8,430 nucleotides of DNA from Achromobacter sp. (lineage in GTDB: Bacteria > Pseudomonadota > Gammaproteobacteria > Burkholderiales > Burkholderiaceae_B), in NCBI GenBank assembly GCA_003454835.1, contig DMTA01000446.1, positions 1 through 8,430 of the forward strand, read 5' to 3'. Below the pieces are notes generated by a model, which saw only the letters and a list, made by a program, of their open reading frames with translations, did not search any database and was not told where the DNA came from. Both the position numbers and the translations under genes were made by a program. The first letter of the stretch is position 1, and each line of letters starts with the position of its first letter. This document shows, piece after piece, positions 1-6,165 of the stretch.

Positions 1-359
1 AAAACGTGATGCTGCCGCTGGAACTGGCCGGGCAATCGGCGCGCGAGGCCGCGCAGGCCATGCTGGAGCGGGTGGGGCTGGGCGCGCGCCTGCACCACTA
101 TCCGCGCACGTTGTCGGGCGGCGAACAGCAGCGCGTGTCGCTGGCCCGCGCGTTTGTCGTGCAGCCGGACCTGTTGTTTGCCGACGAACCTACCGGCAGC
201 CTCGATGCAGCGACTGGCGTGACGGTGATCGATCTGATGTTCGACCTGCACCGCGAACACGGGACGACGCTGGTGCTGGTCACGCACGATCCGCAACTGG
301 CGGCGCGCTGCGGGCGGCAACTGGTGCTGGCAGCCGGCCGCATGGTGACGGACGATTGA
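1..359 (+). CDS. ABC transporter ATP-binding protein, LolD/YbbA/MacB-like (5' truncated by window edge)
   Basis: This is the C-terminal half of an ATPase that would power an inner-membrane ABC complex of the lipoprotein-release/peptide-efflux class. The reading frame is open through base 1, so the gene begins outside the window; the GTG at 6 and ATG at 9 are internal, because residues NVMLPLELAG match the usual interior of the family. Visible in order are the ABC signature LSGGEQQR, the Walker B segment LLFADEP with catalytic Glu, the D-loop GSLD, and the switch histidine in LVTHD. About 118 residues are present, against roughly 220-240 for the family, so the Walker A half is missing. No FtsX/MacB-type permease follows on this strand, which fits YbbA-like orphan or last-in-operon ATPases. 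The family is certain; the exact subfamily is inferred. Confidence 0.9.
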   Translation, partial: NVMLPLELAGQSAREAAQAMLERVGLGARLHHYPRTLSGGEQQRVSLARAFVVQPDLLFADEPTGSLDAATGVTVIDLMFDLHREHGTTLVLVTHDPQLAARCGRQLVLAAGRMVTDD

Positions 360-405
360 GACGAATACCCATTGCTGTGGGAAATGTACGGGAGTAGGCT
401 AACTC

Positions 406-411
406 AAGGAG
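406..411 (+). promoter_or_regulatory. Ribosome binding site deciding the start at 417
   Basis: AAGGAG lies 5 nt before ATG 417. It is the only strong Shine-Dalgarno match near this frame, and it favours the signal-peptide start over the in-frame TTG/GTG/ATG codons further upstream. Confidence 0.7.
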
Positions 412-416
412 TTGCC

Positions 417-719
417 ATGTCCGTCCGTACATCCCTTCATGCGTGCTTGGTTGTTGCATTGCTGGCGCCCGCCGTTGCCAGTGCAAGCGGTGGCGTCATC
501 CGCTTTGTCGGGGCCGTTGTGGAACCGGCGGTCTGCATGCTGCGCGTGACGCCGGCAATTGCCGGCGGGCTTCCCCGAGTGGGCTGCGCAACTGAATCCC
601 GGACCCGCACAGTGGATCTGGCGCCGCGGGTCAAGACCTCCGTGCGGGAAGTGCCTGCGGCCACTGCCGAAGACCGGGCTGCGGGTAAGCGCTATCTGGT
701 GACGCTGGAATACCTGTAG
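417..719 (+). CDS. Small secreted fimbrial-like protein (type 1 pilin-type motif)
   Basis: This gene encodes a 100-residue exported protein of unknown function. I chose ATG 417 because AAGGAG (406-411) sits 5 nt upstream and because translation from it begins with a classic signal peptide: MSVRTS, a hydrophobic core LVVALLAPAV, then ASA, with cleavage near residue 23. The frame is open further upstream to 372, but no comparable ribosome site is seen there. The mature protein opens with GGVIRFVGAVVEPAVC, which resembles the first strand of type 1 fimbrial subunits (G-x-I-x-F-x-G-x-V...C). Cys40 and Cys57 could form the pilin-type disulfide. The C-terminus, YLVTLEYL, resembles a closing beta strand. 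At about 77 mature residues it is roughly half a normal pilin, and no usher or chaperone is in the window. It may be a reduced pilin-fold protein or an unrelated periplasmic protein. It lies 57 bp after the ABC ATPase. Confidence 0.72.
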   Translation: MSVRTSLHACLVVALLAPAVASASGGVIRFVGAVVEPAVCMLRVTPAIAGGLPRVGCATESRTRTVDLAPRVKTSVREVPAATAEDRAAGKRYLVTLEYL

Positions 720-726
720 GAATGTC

Positions 727-750
727 GCTGTCCCGGCGCGCCGGGACAGC
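727..750. terminator. Perfect 24-bp palindrome at a convergent junction, probable bidirectional terminator or mRNA 3' stabiliser
   Basis: GCTGTCCCGGCG is followed directly by its exact reverse complement. As RNA this folds into a stem of about 10 bp with a CGCG loop on either strand. It begins 7 nt after the stop of the small fimbrial-like gene and lies 24 nt beyond the stop of the converging fabV gene. Neither side has a real T tract, so a canonical intrinsic terminator is not proven. It could instead protect mRNA 3' ends. Confidence 0.55.
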
Positions 751-756
751 ATGAGC

Positions 757-774
757 AACGCGCTGGCGCGCGTT
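757..774. terminator. Second hairpin at the 3' end of fabV
   Basis: AACGCGC and GCGCGTT form a 7-bp stem around a TGGC loop, touching the last base of the fabV stop codon. With the palindrome just beyond it, this gives two tandem stem-loops between the convergent genes. No T run follows in either direction, so its terminator role is inferred from position only. Confidence 0.35.
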
Positions 775-1964
775 CAGCCCAGGTTGCGGATCTCCACGAC
801 CGGATCGACGTCGGCCGCATAATCCACGCCGTCGATTTCAAACCCGAACAGCCGCAGGAAATCGCGCTTGTAGCCCGCAAAATCGGTCAGCGCATAGAGG
901 CTGTCCGTATCGACCTGATCCCACAGCGCCTGCACCCGCGCCTGCACCTTCGGATCCAGTTCCTTGTAGTCCGCGCGCAGCCGGCCTTCGTCGTCCAGGA
1001 TCGGCGACGGACCGCACAGGCTGTCGCGATAAAGCCCATACACCTGTTCGATGCAGCCCTCGTGCGTGCCGTCTTCCTTCATGACCTTGAAAAGCAGCGC
1101 CAGGTACAGCGGCATCATCGGGATGGCCGAACTGGCCTGCGTGACCACGGCCTTCAGCACCGAGACCCGCGCGTCGCCGCCGCGCTGCGACAGCTTGGCG
1201 CGGATGTCCAGCACGCGCTGGTCCAGGTCTTTCTTGGCCGCGCCAATGGAGCCGTTCCAGTACACGTCGTGCGTGATCTTTTCGCCCAGATAGGTGAAGG
1301 CGGTGGTGGTGGCGCCGTCGGCGAGCACGCCGGCCTCGAGCAGCGCGTCGATCCACATCTGCCAGTCTTCGCCGCCCATCACGGCGACCGTGGCGTCGAT
1401 CTCGTCCTGCGAGGCGGGCTCCAGCACGCCGTCCTTGATGAGTTCCTTGTCGGTATCCAGTCCGCGCAAGGTCACGGACTTGCCGATGGGCTTGAGCGTG
1501 GAGGTGTAGACCTGGCCCGTCTTCGGGTGGGTGCGGCGCGGGGCGGCCAGGCTGTAGATGACCTGATCGACCTGACCCAGATCCGCCTTGATGGCGGCGA
1601 TGGTCTTTTGCTTGATCTCATCGGAAAAGGCGTCGCCGTTGATGCTCTTGGCGTACAGGCCTTCGGCTTCGGCGAATTTATGGAACGCGGCGCTGTTGTA
1701 CCAGCCCGGCGTGCCCGGCTTGGCGGCGTCGCCCGGCCGTTCGAAGAAGACGCCCAGCGTCTGCGCGCCACAGGCGAACGCGGCGCTGATGCGTGCGGCC
1801 AGTCCATACCCGGTCGACGCACCCAGGATCAGCACCCGCTTGGGTCCCCCAGGCACCGGTCCTTGCGCCTTCACGTAGTCGATCTGTTGCTTCACGTTGG
1901 CTTCGCAGCCGGCAGGATGAGTGGTGACGCAGATGAAACCGCGCACGCGGGGCTTGATGATCAT
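774..1964 (-). CDS. fabV: Enoyl-ACP reductase [NADH] FabV (trans-2-enoyl reductase family)
   Basis: FabV carries out the last reduction of each fatty-acid elongation cycle, turning trans-2-enoyl-ACP into acyl-ACP with NADH in the cytoplasm. It is the FabI isozyme class known for poor inhibition by triclosan. The 396-residue length matches the family (about 390-400). Residues 46-55 contain the dinucleotide-binding loop ([10 protein letters not shown]), and FFE at 73-75 supplies the acidic residue typical of NADH binding. The catalytic Y-x8-K pair is intact as Tyr235 and Lys244, the numbering known from characterised FabV proteins. The N-terminus [12 protein letters not shown] is also family-typical. 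The start at 1964 has a GAGG ribosome site about 7 nt upstream. The gene follows the EamA permease on the same strand after 118 bp and appears to have its own promoter. Whether a FabI also exists cannot be seen here. Confidence 0.96.
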   Translation of the reverse strand: MIIKPRVRGFICVTTHPAGCEANVKQQIDYVKAQGPVPGGPKRVLILGASTGYGLAARISAAFACGAQTLGVFFERPGDAAKPGTPGWYNSAAFHKFAEAEGLYAKSINGDAFSDEIKQKTIAAIKADLGQVDQVIYSLAAPRRTHPKTGQVYTSTLKPIGKSVTLRGLDTDKELIKDGVLEPASQDEIDATVAVMGGEDWQMWIDALLEAGVLADGATTTAFTYLGEKITHDVYWNGSIGAAKKDLDQRVLDIRAKLSQRGGDARVSVLKAVVTQASSAIPMMPLYLALLFKVMKEDGTHEGCIEQVYGLYRDSLCGPSPILDDEGRLRADYKELDPKVQARVQALWDQVDTDSLYALTDFAGYKRDFLRLFGFEIDGVDYAADVDPVVEIRNLG

Positions 1965-2025
1965 GGGAGCCTCTTGTTGGGAATACGCCAGGGGCCGATG
2001 CGGGAATGGGCATCAGGCGAAGCGC

Positions 2026-2031
2026 ATTGTA
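2026..2031 (-). promoter_or_regulatory. Candidate -10 box of a fabV promoter
   Basis: Read on the minus strand this is TACAAT, 5 of 6 matches to the sigma-70 -10 consensus. It lies about 62 nt upstream of the fabV start, which would place transcription initiation near 2019. The -35 region 16-18 bp upstream (around GATGGC) is a poor match, so the promoter may be activator-dependent or weak. The 12-bp palindrome at 2040-2051 falls inside the spacer. Confidence 0.45.
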
Positions 2032-2039
2032 CGGGAGGC

Positions 2040-2051
2040 GGCGGGCCCGCC
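2040..2051. repeat. 12-bp perfect palindrome GGCGGGCCCGCC downstream of the EamA permease gene
   Basis: This self-complementary GC sequence lies 31 nt past the permease stop codon on the minus strand and just upstream of the candidate fabV -10 box. It could form part of a transcript 3' end or be a protein-binding site. It has no T tract, and in GC-rich DNA a 12-bp palindrome may be chance. Confidence 0.3.
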
Positions 2052-2082
2052 ATCGCGGGTCTGCCGCTGATTGGCGCCGGTC

Positions 2083-3045
2083 CTACGCGCCGCGGGCTAT
2101 CCGCGCCGCCGCGGCGCTTTGCGCGCGGCCACGCCGCCATTCGATCATGCCGATGCCCACGCCGCTGGCGCAGATGATGGCGATGCCCAGCCAGGTCAGC
2201 GGGTCGGGGAAATGGCCCCACACCAGCCAGCCTACCGACGTGGCGCTGATGATCTGCAGGTAGATGAACGGCGCCAGCGTGGACGCCGGCGCGCGGCGGT
2301 AGGCGGCGATCTGGAACAGGTGGCCCACGCAGCCCGTGATGCCGGTGGAGATCAGCACAGCCCAGTCGAACGCGGACAAGGCCCGCAGGAACGGCAGGGC
2401 AGGCGGCAGGATGAAGGGCAGGGCAAGGGTCAGGCAGATCGTGCCCACCGCGCCGCTCCAGATCAGCGAGGTGAACGGATCGTCGCCGGCGACGCGGCGC
2501 GTGGCGATGAATTGCGCGGTGAAGCAACAGGCGGTCAACAGGCCGAAGATCGTGCCGACCGGATGCAGGCCGCCGCCGGGGCGTATGACGATCAGCACGC
2601 CAACGAAAGCGATGCCGGCCGCGACGAAGCGCGACATGCGCGCGGGTTCCTTGAGGATCCAGGGGGCCAGCGACAGCACGAGCAGCGGCGCCAGGAAATT
2701 GATGGAGGTGGCCTCCGCCTGCGGGATGTAGCTCAGTGTCGTGAAGAACATGAGCGTGGCCAGGAACATCGAGCCGCCGCGGATGAGCTGCTCGCGAGGC
2801 TTGGTGCTGCGCAACACGCGCAGGCCGCGCGCGGGCAGCACGAGCGCCAGGACGAGCACCAGGTGGATGGCGTAACGGAACCACGACAGCACGAGCAAGG
2901 GCACGCCCGCGTCCATGACCCACTTGCCGCTTGCGTCCAGGCACGACAGGGTCCACATCGACAGCACCAGCAGCAGCACACCGATCATCGGGCCGCGCGC
3001 GGCGGACGCGCCGGGGCGCGGGCGACCGTTATCGGCCGGGGACAT
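2083..3045 (-). CDS. EamA/DMT-family inner-membrane permease
   Basis: This is a 320-residue polytopic transporter of the drug/metabolite superfamily, with two EamA repeats at roughly residues 20-155 and 165-302 and about ten hydrophobic segments. Family-like features are the RYAIHLVLVLALVL helix (57-70), PQAEATSINFLAPLLV in the first repeat, and YRRAPASTLAPFIYLQIISA in the second. The acidic residue often seen in the second-repeat F-G-E-x-P motif is replaced by His278 (W-G-H-F-P). Start 3045 is supported by AAAGGAG about 8 nt upstream; starting at Met20 would lose this site. The first 19 residues are polar and the tail after residue 303 is Arg/Ala-rich and cytoplasmic. The substrate is unknown: relatives export amino acids, metabolites or drugs. 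It is divergent from the LysR gene and is therefore a candidate target of that regulator. Confidence 0.9.
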   Translation of the reverse strand: MSPADNGRPRPGASAARGPMIGVLLLVLSMWTLSCLDASGKWVMDAGVPLLVLSWFRYAIHLVLVLALVLPARGLRVLRSTKPREQLIRGGSMFLATLMFFTTLSYIPQAEATSINFLAPLLVLSLAPWILKEPARMSRFVAAGIAFVGVLIVIRPGGGLHPVGTIFGLLTACCFTAQFIATRRVAGDDPFTSLIWSGAVGTICLTLALPFILPPALPFLRALSAFDWAVLISTGITGCVGHLFQIAAYRRAPASTLAPFIYLQIISATSVGWLVWGHFPDPLTWLGIAIICASGVGIGMIEWRRGRAQSAAAARIARGA

Positions 3046-3138
3046 GGAAGGTACTCCTTTCAGCGTGCACGAGGCATGGCGCCTTTGGGGCGATGGGCGG
3101 CTGACATGATACGCTCATCGCGCCGGGGGAAAAGGCCA
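3046..3138. promoter_or_regulatory. Divergent EamA-lysR intergenic region with a candidate operator
   Basis: These 93 bp must hold both divergent promoters. CGATG (3091-3095) and CATCG (3116-3120) form an inverted repeat. Inside it lies a second dyad, ATGA-5-TCAT, at 3106-3118. AT-N11-AT (3093-3107) fits the loose LysR T-N11-A pattern. TG-A-CATGAT at 3102-3110 could serve as an extended -10 for lysR. All these matches are short, so only the arrangement, typical of autoregulated LysR genes, carries weight. Confidence 0.4.
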
Positions 3139-4026
3139 ATGATAGAACTACGCAACGTCGAAACGTTTTTCTGGGTCGCCACGCTGGGCAGCTTTCGCGC
3201 CGCGTCCGACAAACTCAACACCACGCAGCCCGCAGTCTCGCAGCGCATCGCTTCGCTGGAGGCCGACCTGGGCGTCAAGCTGTTCGAGCGCGATGCGCGC
3301 GGTGTCAAGCTGACTGCCAAAGGCCACGAACTGCTGTCGCATGCCGAGCGCATGCTGCAGGTGCGGCGCGACATGTTCGAAGCCGCGCGCGAGCAGAACG
3401 TCATGTCGGGCACCGTGCGCATCGGCGTGGCCGAGACCATCGTGCAGACCTGGCTGCCCGCGCTCATCGAACTGATCCACGCGACGTATCCCGCGCTGGT
3501 GCTCGAAATCGAGGTGGACACCACGCATGTGCTGCGGTCCCATTTGATGTCGCGCCAGATCGATCTGGCGTTTCTGATGGGGCCGGTGCTTGAGGCACGG
3601 GTCGAGAACCTGCCGTTGTGCACCTATCCGCTGGCGTGGGTCGCCAGTCCGCTGCTGGATCTGGGGCCCGAACCCCTGACGCTAGCAACGATCGGCAAGC
3701 TGCCGATCATCACCTATCCCTCCAACAGTTCGCCTTACCGCGTGGTGCGCGACATGCTGACCCGGGCGGGCGTCACGTCGCCTCGCATGTATGGCAGCGC
3801 CTCGATGTCGATGGTGGTGCGGATGACGCAGGATGCCATCGGCACCAGCGTCATCGCGCCCGTATTTCTGGGCAAGGAGCTGGCGCGCGGCGAGTTGCGC
3901 ATTCTGCAGGTGCAGGCCGACCCGCTACCCGAGCTGAGTTTCACCGCAACGTGGGTGCAAGGGCCGGACAGCCATGCCGTGCGCGTCATCGCGCAGATGG
4001 CGCAGAAGGTTGCCGCACAGACCTGA
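3139..4026 (+). CDS. LysR-family transcriptional regulator
   Basis: This is a 295-residue LTTR of typical length. The N-terminal winged HTH (about residues 2-61) reads F-F-W-V-A-T-L-G-S-F-R-A-A-S-D-K-L and then T-T-Q-P-A-V-S-Q-R-I, followed by L-G-V-K-L-F-E-R and L-T-A-K-G, which is very close to the family pattern. A linker helix runs to about residue 87, and the effector-binding domain starts near GTVRIGVAET (91-100) and continues to the C-terminus. The frame is open far upstream to 2071, but the true start is ATG 3139, where the HTH begins and where GGGGGAAAAGG lies just before it. The gene is divergent from the EamA permease and points toward the TRAP cluster, whose first gene starts 340 bp downstream. 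Regulation of either neighbour is inferred; the effector is unknown. Confidence 0.95.
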   Translation: MIELRNVETFFWVATLGSFRAASDKLNTTQPAVSQRIASLEADLGVKLFERDARGVKLTAKGHELLSHAERMLQVRRDMFEAAREQNVMSGTVRIGVAETIVQTWLPALIELIHATYPALVLEIEVDTTHVLRSHLMSRQIDLAFLMGPVLEARVENLPLCTYPLAWVASPLLDLGPEPLTLATIGKLPIITYPSNSSPYRVVRDMLTRAGVTSPRMYGSASMSMVVRMTQDAIGTSVIAPVFLGKELARGELRILQVQADPLPELSFTATWVQGPDSHAVRVIAQMAQKVAAQT

Positions 4027-4366
4027 CCGGCGATTTGGCCGTAGGTGTTTTCCCCAGCGGGCGGCGTCGCGGACGGTCTTGCCGAGGGCGCGAGAGACCT
4101 GTAGCCACGCACGCCGGCTGGCCGCAAAGCCGCGCCGATGCGTCGTTTGCGCGGAACGCACCCACGCCGCGCCGCGAGACCCAAAAAATATTTATACCCC
4201 CACATCGGAACTTACGATTGGACGCTAACCGCCCCTGACGCTGCAATGGCGCTCATAACGAAGTAGCGGCTGGATACACATCCGTGACCACCGATTCTTA
4301 CCGGCGCGCAACCAGGACAACGGGATCCCGCGCGCGACACACGATCCCGCAGCCAGGAGTTTTTCC
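4027..4366. other. 340-bp non-coding region, leader and promoter zone of the TRAP cluster
   Basis: I see no credible gene here: the open frames are composition shadows with no ribosome site and no recognisable protein. Nor is there a convincing terminator after lysR. The most notable element is an AT-rich island at about 4182-4197 (AAAAAATATTTATA) inside otherwise GC-rich DNA. TTGGAC (4218-4223) and TGCAAT (4242-4247), spaced 18 bp, form a weak sigma-70-like pair. GGAT-ACAC-ATCC (4272-4283) is a small perfect dyad that could be an operator. GATCCCGC occurs twice, at 4324-4331 and 4343-4350. AGGAG at 4355-4359 is the dctP ribosome site. Confidence 0.5.
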
Positions 4367-5413
4367 ATGAAGAAGTCCCTTGCTTTTGCCGCCATCGCCG
4401 CCAGCCTCTTGGCCGGCGCCGTCCACGCCCAGGACCTTCCCAAGACCCACTTGAAGATCGTGGGCGGCTTGTCCAACCTGACCGCCTACAACGACTACGA
4501 AAAGCCGTTCTGGACCAAGACCATTCCCGAGCAGTCCAAGGGACAGGTCACGGCGGAAATCAAGGGCTTCAATGAAATGGGCCTGAAGGGGCCCGAGCTG
4601 CTGCGCCTGATGTCGCAGGGCGTGATCGAATTCGGCACCGCCACGCTGTCCTACTTCGCCAGCGACAACCCGATCAACGAGGCCATCGATCTGGCCGGCC
4701 TGGCGCCCGACGTCAAGACCGCGCGCGCCGTGACCGAAGCCTTCGAACCTGTCTACGCCAAGCTGTACGGCGAGGGCAACAACGTCAAGCTGCTGGGCAT
4801 CTCCACCTATCCGGCGCAGGTGCTGTTCTGCAATGCCGAGATCAAGGGTCTGGCCGACATCAAGGGCAAGAAGGTCCGCACCAGCAGCCGCACCACGGCC
4901 GAATTCGTCGAAGCGCTGGGCGGTTCGAGCGTGACGATGGCGTTTGGCGAAGTCGTCCCCGCACTGCAAAACAAGGTGGTCGATTGCGCCATCACGGGCT
5001 CGCTGTCGGGCTACTCGGCAAAGTGGTATGAGGTGTCGACGCACCTGGTGGCGCTGCCGATCAACTGGAACCAGCAGATCCATGCCGTCAACCAGAAGGC
5101 CTGGGACAAGCTGGATCCCAAGGTGCGCACGTTCCTGCAAGACAACGTCAAGACGCTGGTCGACAACATCTGGGATGCCGCCGCCCGCCAGACGCAGGAA
5201 GGCTATGACTGCAACACCGGCGCGGCCGCTTGCCCGTTCCCGGTCAAGGGCAAGATGGTGCTGGTGCAGCCCAGCGATGCTGACAAGGCGTTGCTGAAAA
5301 AGGTGGCACAAGAGGCTGTTCTGCCCAAATGGGCCGCCCGCTGCTCGGCGCAGTGCGTGAAGGACTGGAATGCCACGGTCGGCAAGACGCTGAACCTGAC
5401 CGCCAGCAAGTAA
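4367..5413 (+). CDS. dctP: TRAP transporter periplasmic solute-binding protein, DctP family
   Basis: This is the periplasmic receptor that captures the substrate, usually a carboxylate, and delivers it to the DctQM permease. It has 348 residues with a clear signal peptide (M-K-K-S, hydrophobic core, V-H-A), cut after Ala21. AGGAG 7 nt upstream of ATG 4367 supports the start. The family core lies at about residues 168-208: GKKVRTSSR, A-L-G-G-S-S-V-T-M-A-F-G-E-V-V-P-A-L-Q, then VDCAITG. Arg171 sits where the carboxylate-clamping arginine of characterised TRAP receptors lies. The receptor has six cysteines in the mature chain; 282/289 and 326/330 form close pairs that could be periplasmic disulfides. 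The dctP symbol is a family label, not evidence for C4-dicarboxylate uptake. The permease genes follow after 131 bp. Confidence 0.95.
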   Translation: MKKSLAFAAIAASLLAGAVHAQDLPKTHLKIVGGLSNLTAYNDYEKPFWTKTIPEQSKGQVTAEIKGFNEMGLKGPELLRLMSQGVIEFGTATLSYFASDNPINEAIDLAGLAPDVKTARAVTEAFEPVYAKLYGEGNNVKLLGISTYPAQVLFCNAEIKGLADIKGKKVRTSSRTTAEFVEALGGSSVTMAFGEVVPALQNKVVDCAITGSLSGYSAKWYEVSTHLVALPINWNQQIHAVNQKAWDKLDPKVRTFLQDNVKTLVDNIWDAAARQTQEGYDCNTGAAACPFPVKGKMVLVQPSDADKALLKKVAQEAVLPKWAARCSAQCVKDWNATVGKTLNLTASK

Positions 5414-5422
5414 GCGCCAGGA

Positions 5423-5446
5423 CGCGCCGGCCCGCGGGCCGGCGCG
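5423..5446 (+). terminator. Perfect 24-bp GC palindrome between dctP and dctQ, probable partial terminator or mRNA-stabilising hairpin
   Basis: CGCGCCGGCCCG is followed immediately by its exact reverse complement, starting 10 nt after the dctP stop. The RNA would form a nearly all-GC stem of about 10 bp with a 4-nt loop. Only a short CATT follows, so complete rho-independent termination is unlikely. The usual role of such elements after binding-protein genes is to reduce read-through or block 3' exonucleases, so that the receptor is made in excess over the permease. That role is inferred here. Confidence 0.6.
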
Positions 5447-5544
5447 CATTCCGGCCGGTGATGGCGCGCGGTGGTCCGTGACCTTGGCATGAGGTCCGCG
5501 GCGCCCGTACGCGATGGCAGGTCGTGCCACCCGAGGTTCCTTCC

Positions 5545-6165
5545 ATGACTCAAACCGAACACTTCCGTCTGCTCGGCGGCCTGTTGCGGCGCGCGGAGAG
5601 CTTTTCCCGCGTGGCTGTGTGGGCCGGCGGCGCCCTGACCGTGGCCAGCGTGCTGCTCATTTCCTTCGACGTGCTCGCCCGCAAGTTCCTGGGCTTTACG
5701 ACTGGCGGCGCGGACGAGCTGTCCAGCTACGCGTTTGCCATCAGCACGTCCTGGGCGCTGGCGTTCGCCACGCTGCAGCGCGCCAACGTGCGCGTCGACG
5801 TGCTCTACCAATATTTGCCCGTGCGCCTGTCGGCCGTGCTGGACTGGATTTCCATGGTGGCGATGGCCGTCTTCATGGTGTTCTTGACGTATTACGCCTA
5901 CGACGTGGTGGTGACGTCCTGGACGCAGAAGTCGGCGGCCAACACGCCGCTCGCCACGCCGCTGTGGATTCCGCAAGGCCTGTGGGTGCTGGGCCTGGTG
6001 TGGATGTGCATCACGGTCGCGCTGATGCTGGCGCGGGCGTCCGCCGCACTCGTCACGGGCGACATTGAACTGGTCAAGCAGATCTGCGGCGTGCGTTCGG
6101 CGCAGGAAGAGGCTGACGAAGAAGCCGCCGCGGGCGAGCGCATGGTAAAGGGAGAAGCCGCATGA
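5545..6165 (+). CDS. dctQ: TRAP transporter small permease subunit, DctQ family
   Basis: This is the small four-helix membrane subunit that pairs with DctM and helps dock the receptor. From ATG 5545 it has 206 residues; GAGG at 5533-5536, 8 nt upstream, supports this start over the in-frame GTG at 5524. Predicted membrane segments lie near 24-47, 57-78, 97-118 and 143-166. The family motif after helix 1 is present: ARKFLG, then G-A-D-E-L-S-S-Y, then Q-R-A-N-V-R-V-D, where the Asn replaces the more common His. The C-terminal 35 residues are highly charged and Glu/Ala-rich, a cytoplasmic tail. The stop codon overlaps the dctM start as ATGA, so the two permease subunits are translationally coupled. 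The symbol is a family label. Confidence 0.93.
   Translation: MTQTEHFRLLGGLLRRAESFSRVAVWAGGALTVASVLLISFDVLARKFLGFTTGGADELSSYAFAISTSWALAFATLQRANVRVDVLYQYLPVRLSAVLDWISMVAMAVFMVFLTYYAYDVVVTSWTQKSAANTPLATPLWIPQGLWVLGLVWMCITVALMLARASAALVTGDIELVKQICGVRSAQEEADEEAAAGERMVKGEAA

Noticed and set aside
372..400. TTGCTG (372-377) and TAGGCT (395-400) with 17-bp spacing as a promoter for the small fimbrial-like gene
   Set aside because: Each box matches only 3 of 6 consensus bases, and the implied transcription start would fall on the ribosome binding site.
1062..2177. 371-codon open frame on the plus strand opposite fabV
   Set aside because: A composition shadow of fabV in GC-rich DNA: Gly/Ala/Arg-rich with no domain or ribosome site, while fabV has an intact family signature.
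2071..3138. A 356-codon open extension upstream of and in frame with the LysR gene, which would give a 651-residue fusion protein
   Set aside because: It is antisense to the well-supported EamA permease and reads as low-complexity Arg/Gln/Asp/Gly protein with no recognisable domain. The LysR HTH begins right at ATG 3139 with its own ribosome site.
4027..4238. Possible small gene after lysR (continuation of a plus-strand frame, Arg/Pro-rich)
   Set aside because: The frame is a carry-over from an alternate lysR frame, lacks a start with a ribosome site in this interval, and shows no recognisable protein.
5473..5498. GGTCCG direct repeat (5473-5478 and 5493-5498) in the dctP-dctQ gap
   Set aside because: A six-base repeat in GC-rich DNA is expected by chance; no third copy or further symmetry is seen.
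4298..5530. 410-codon open frame on the minus strand opposite dctP
   Set aside because: It is antisense to an unmistakable TRAP receptor gene, and its product is His/Gln/Gly-rich with no family resemblance.
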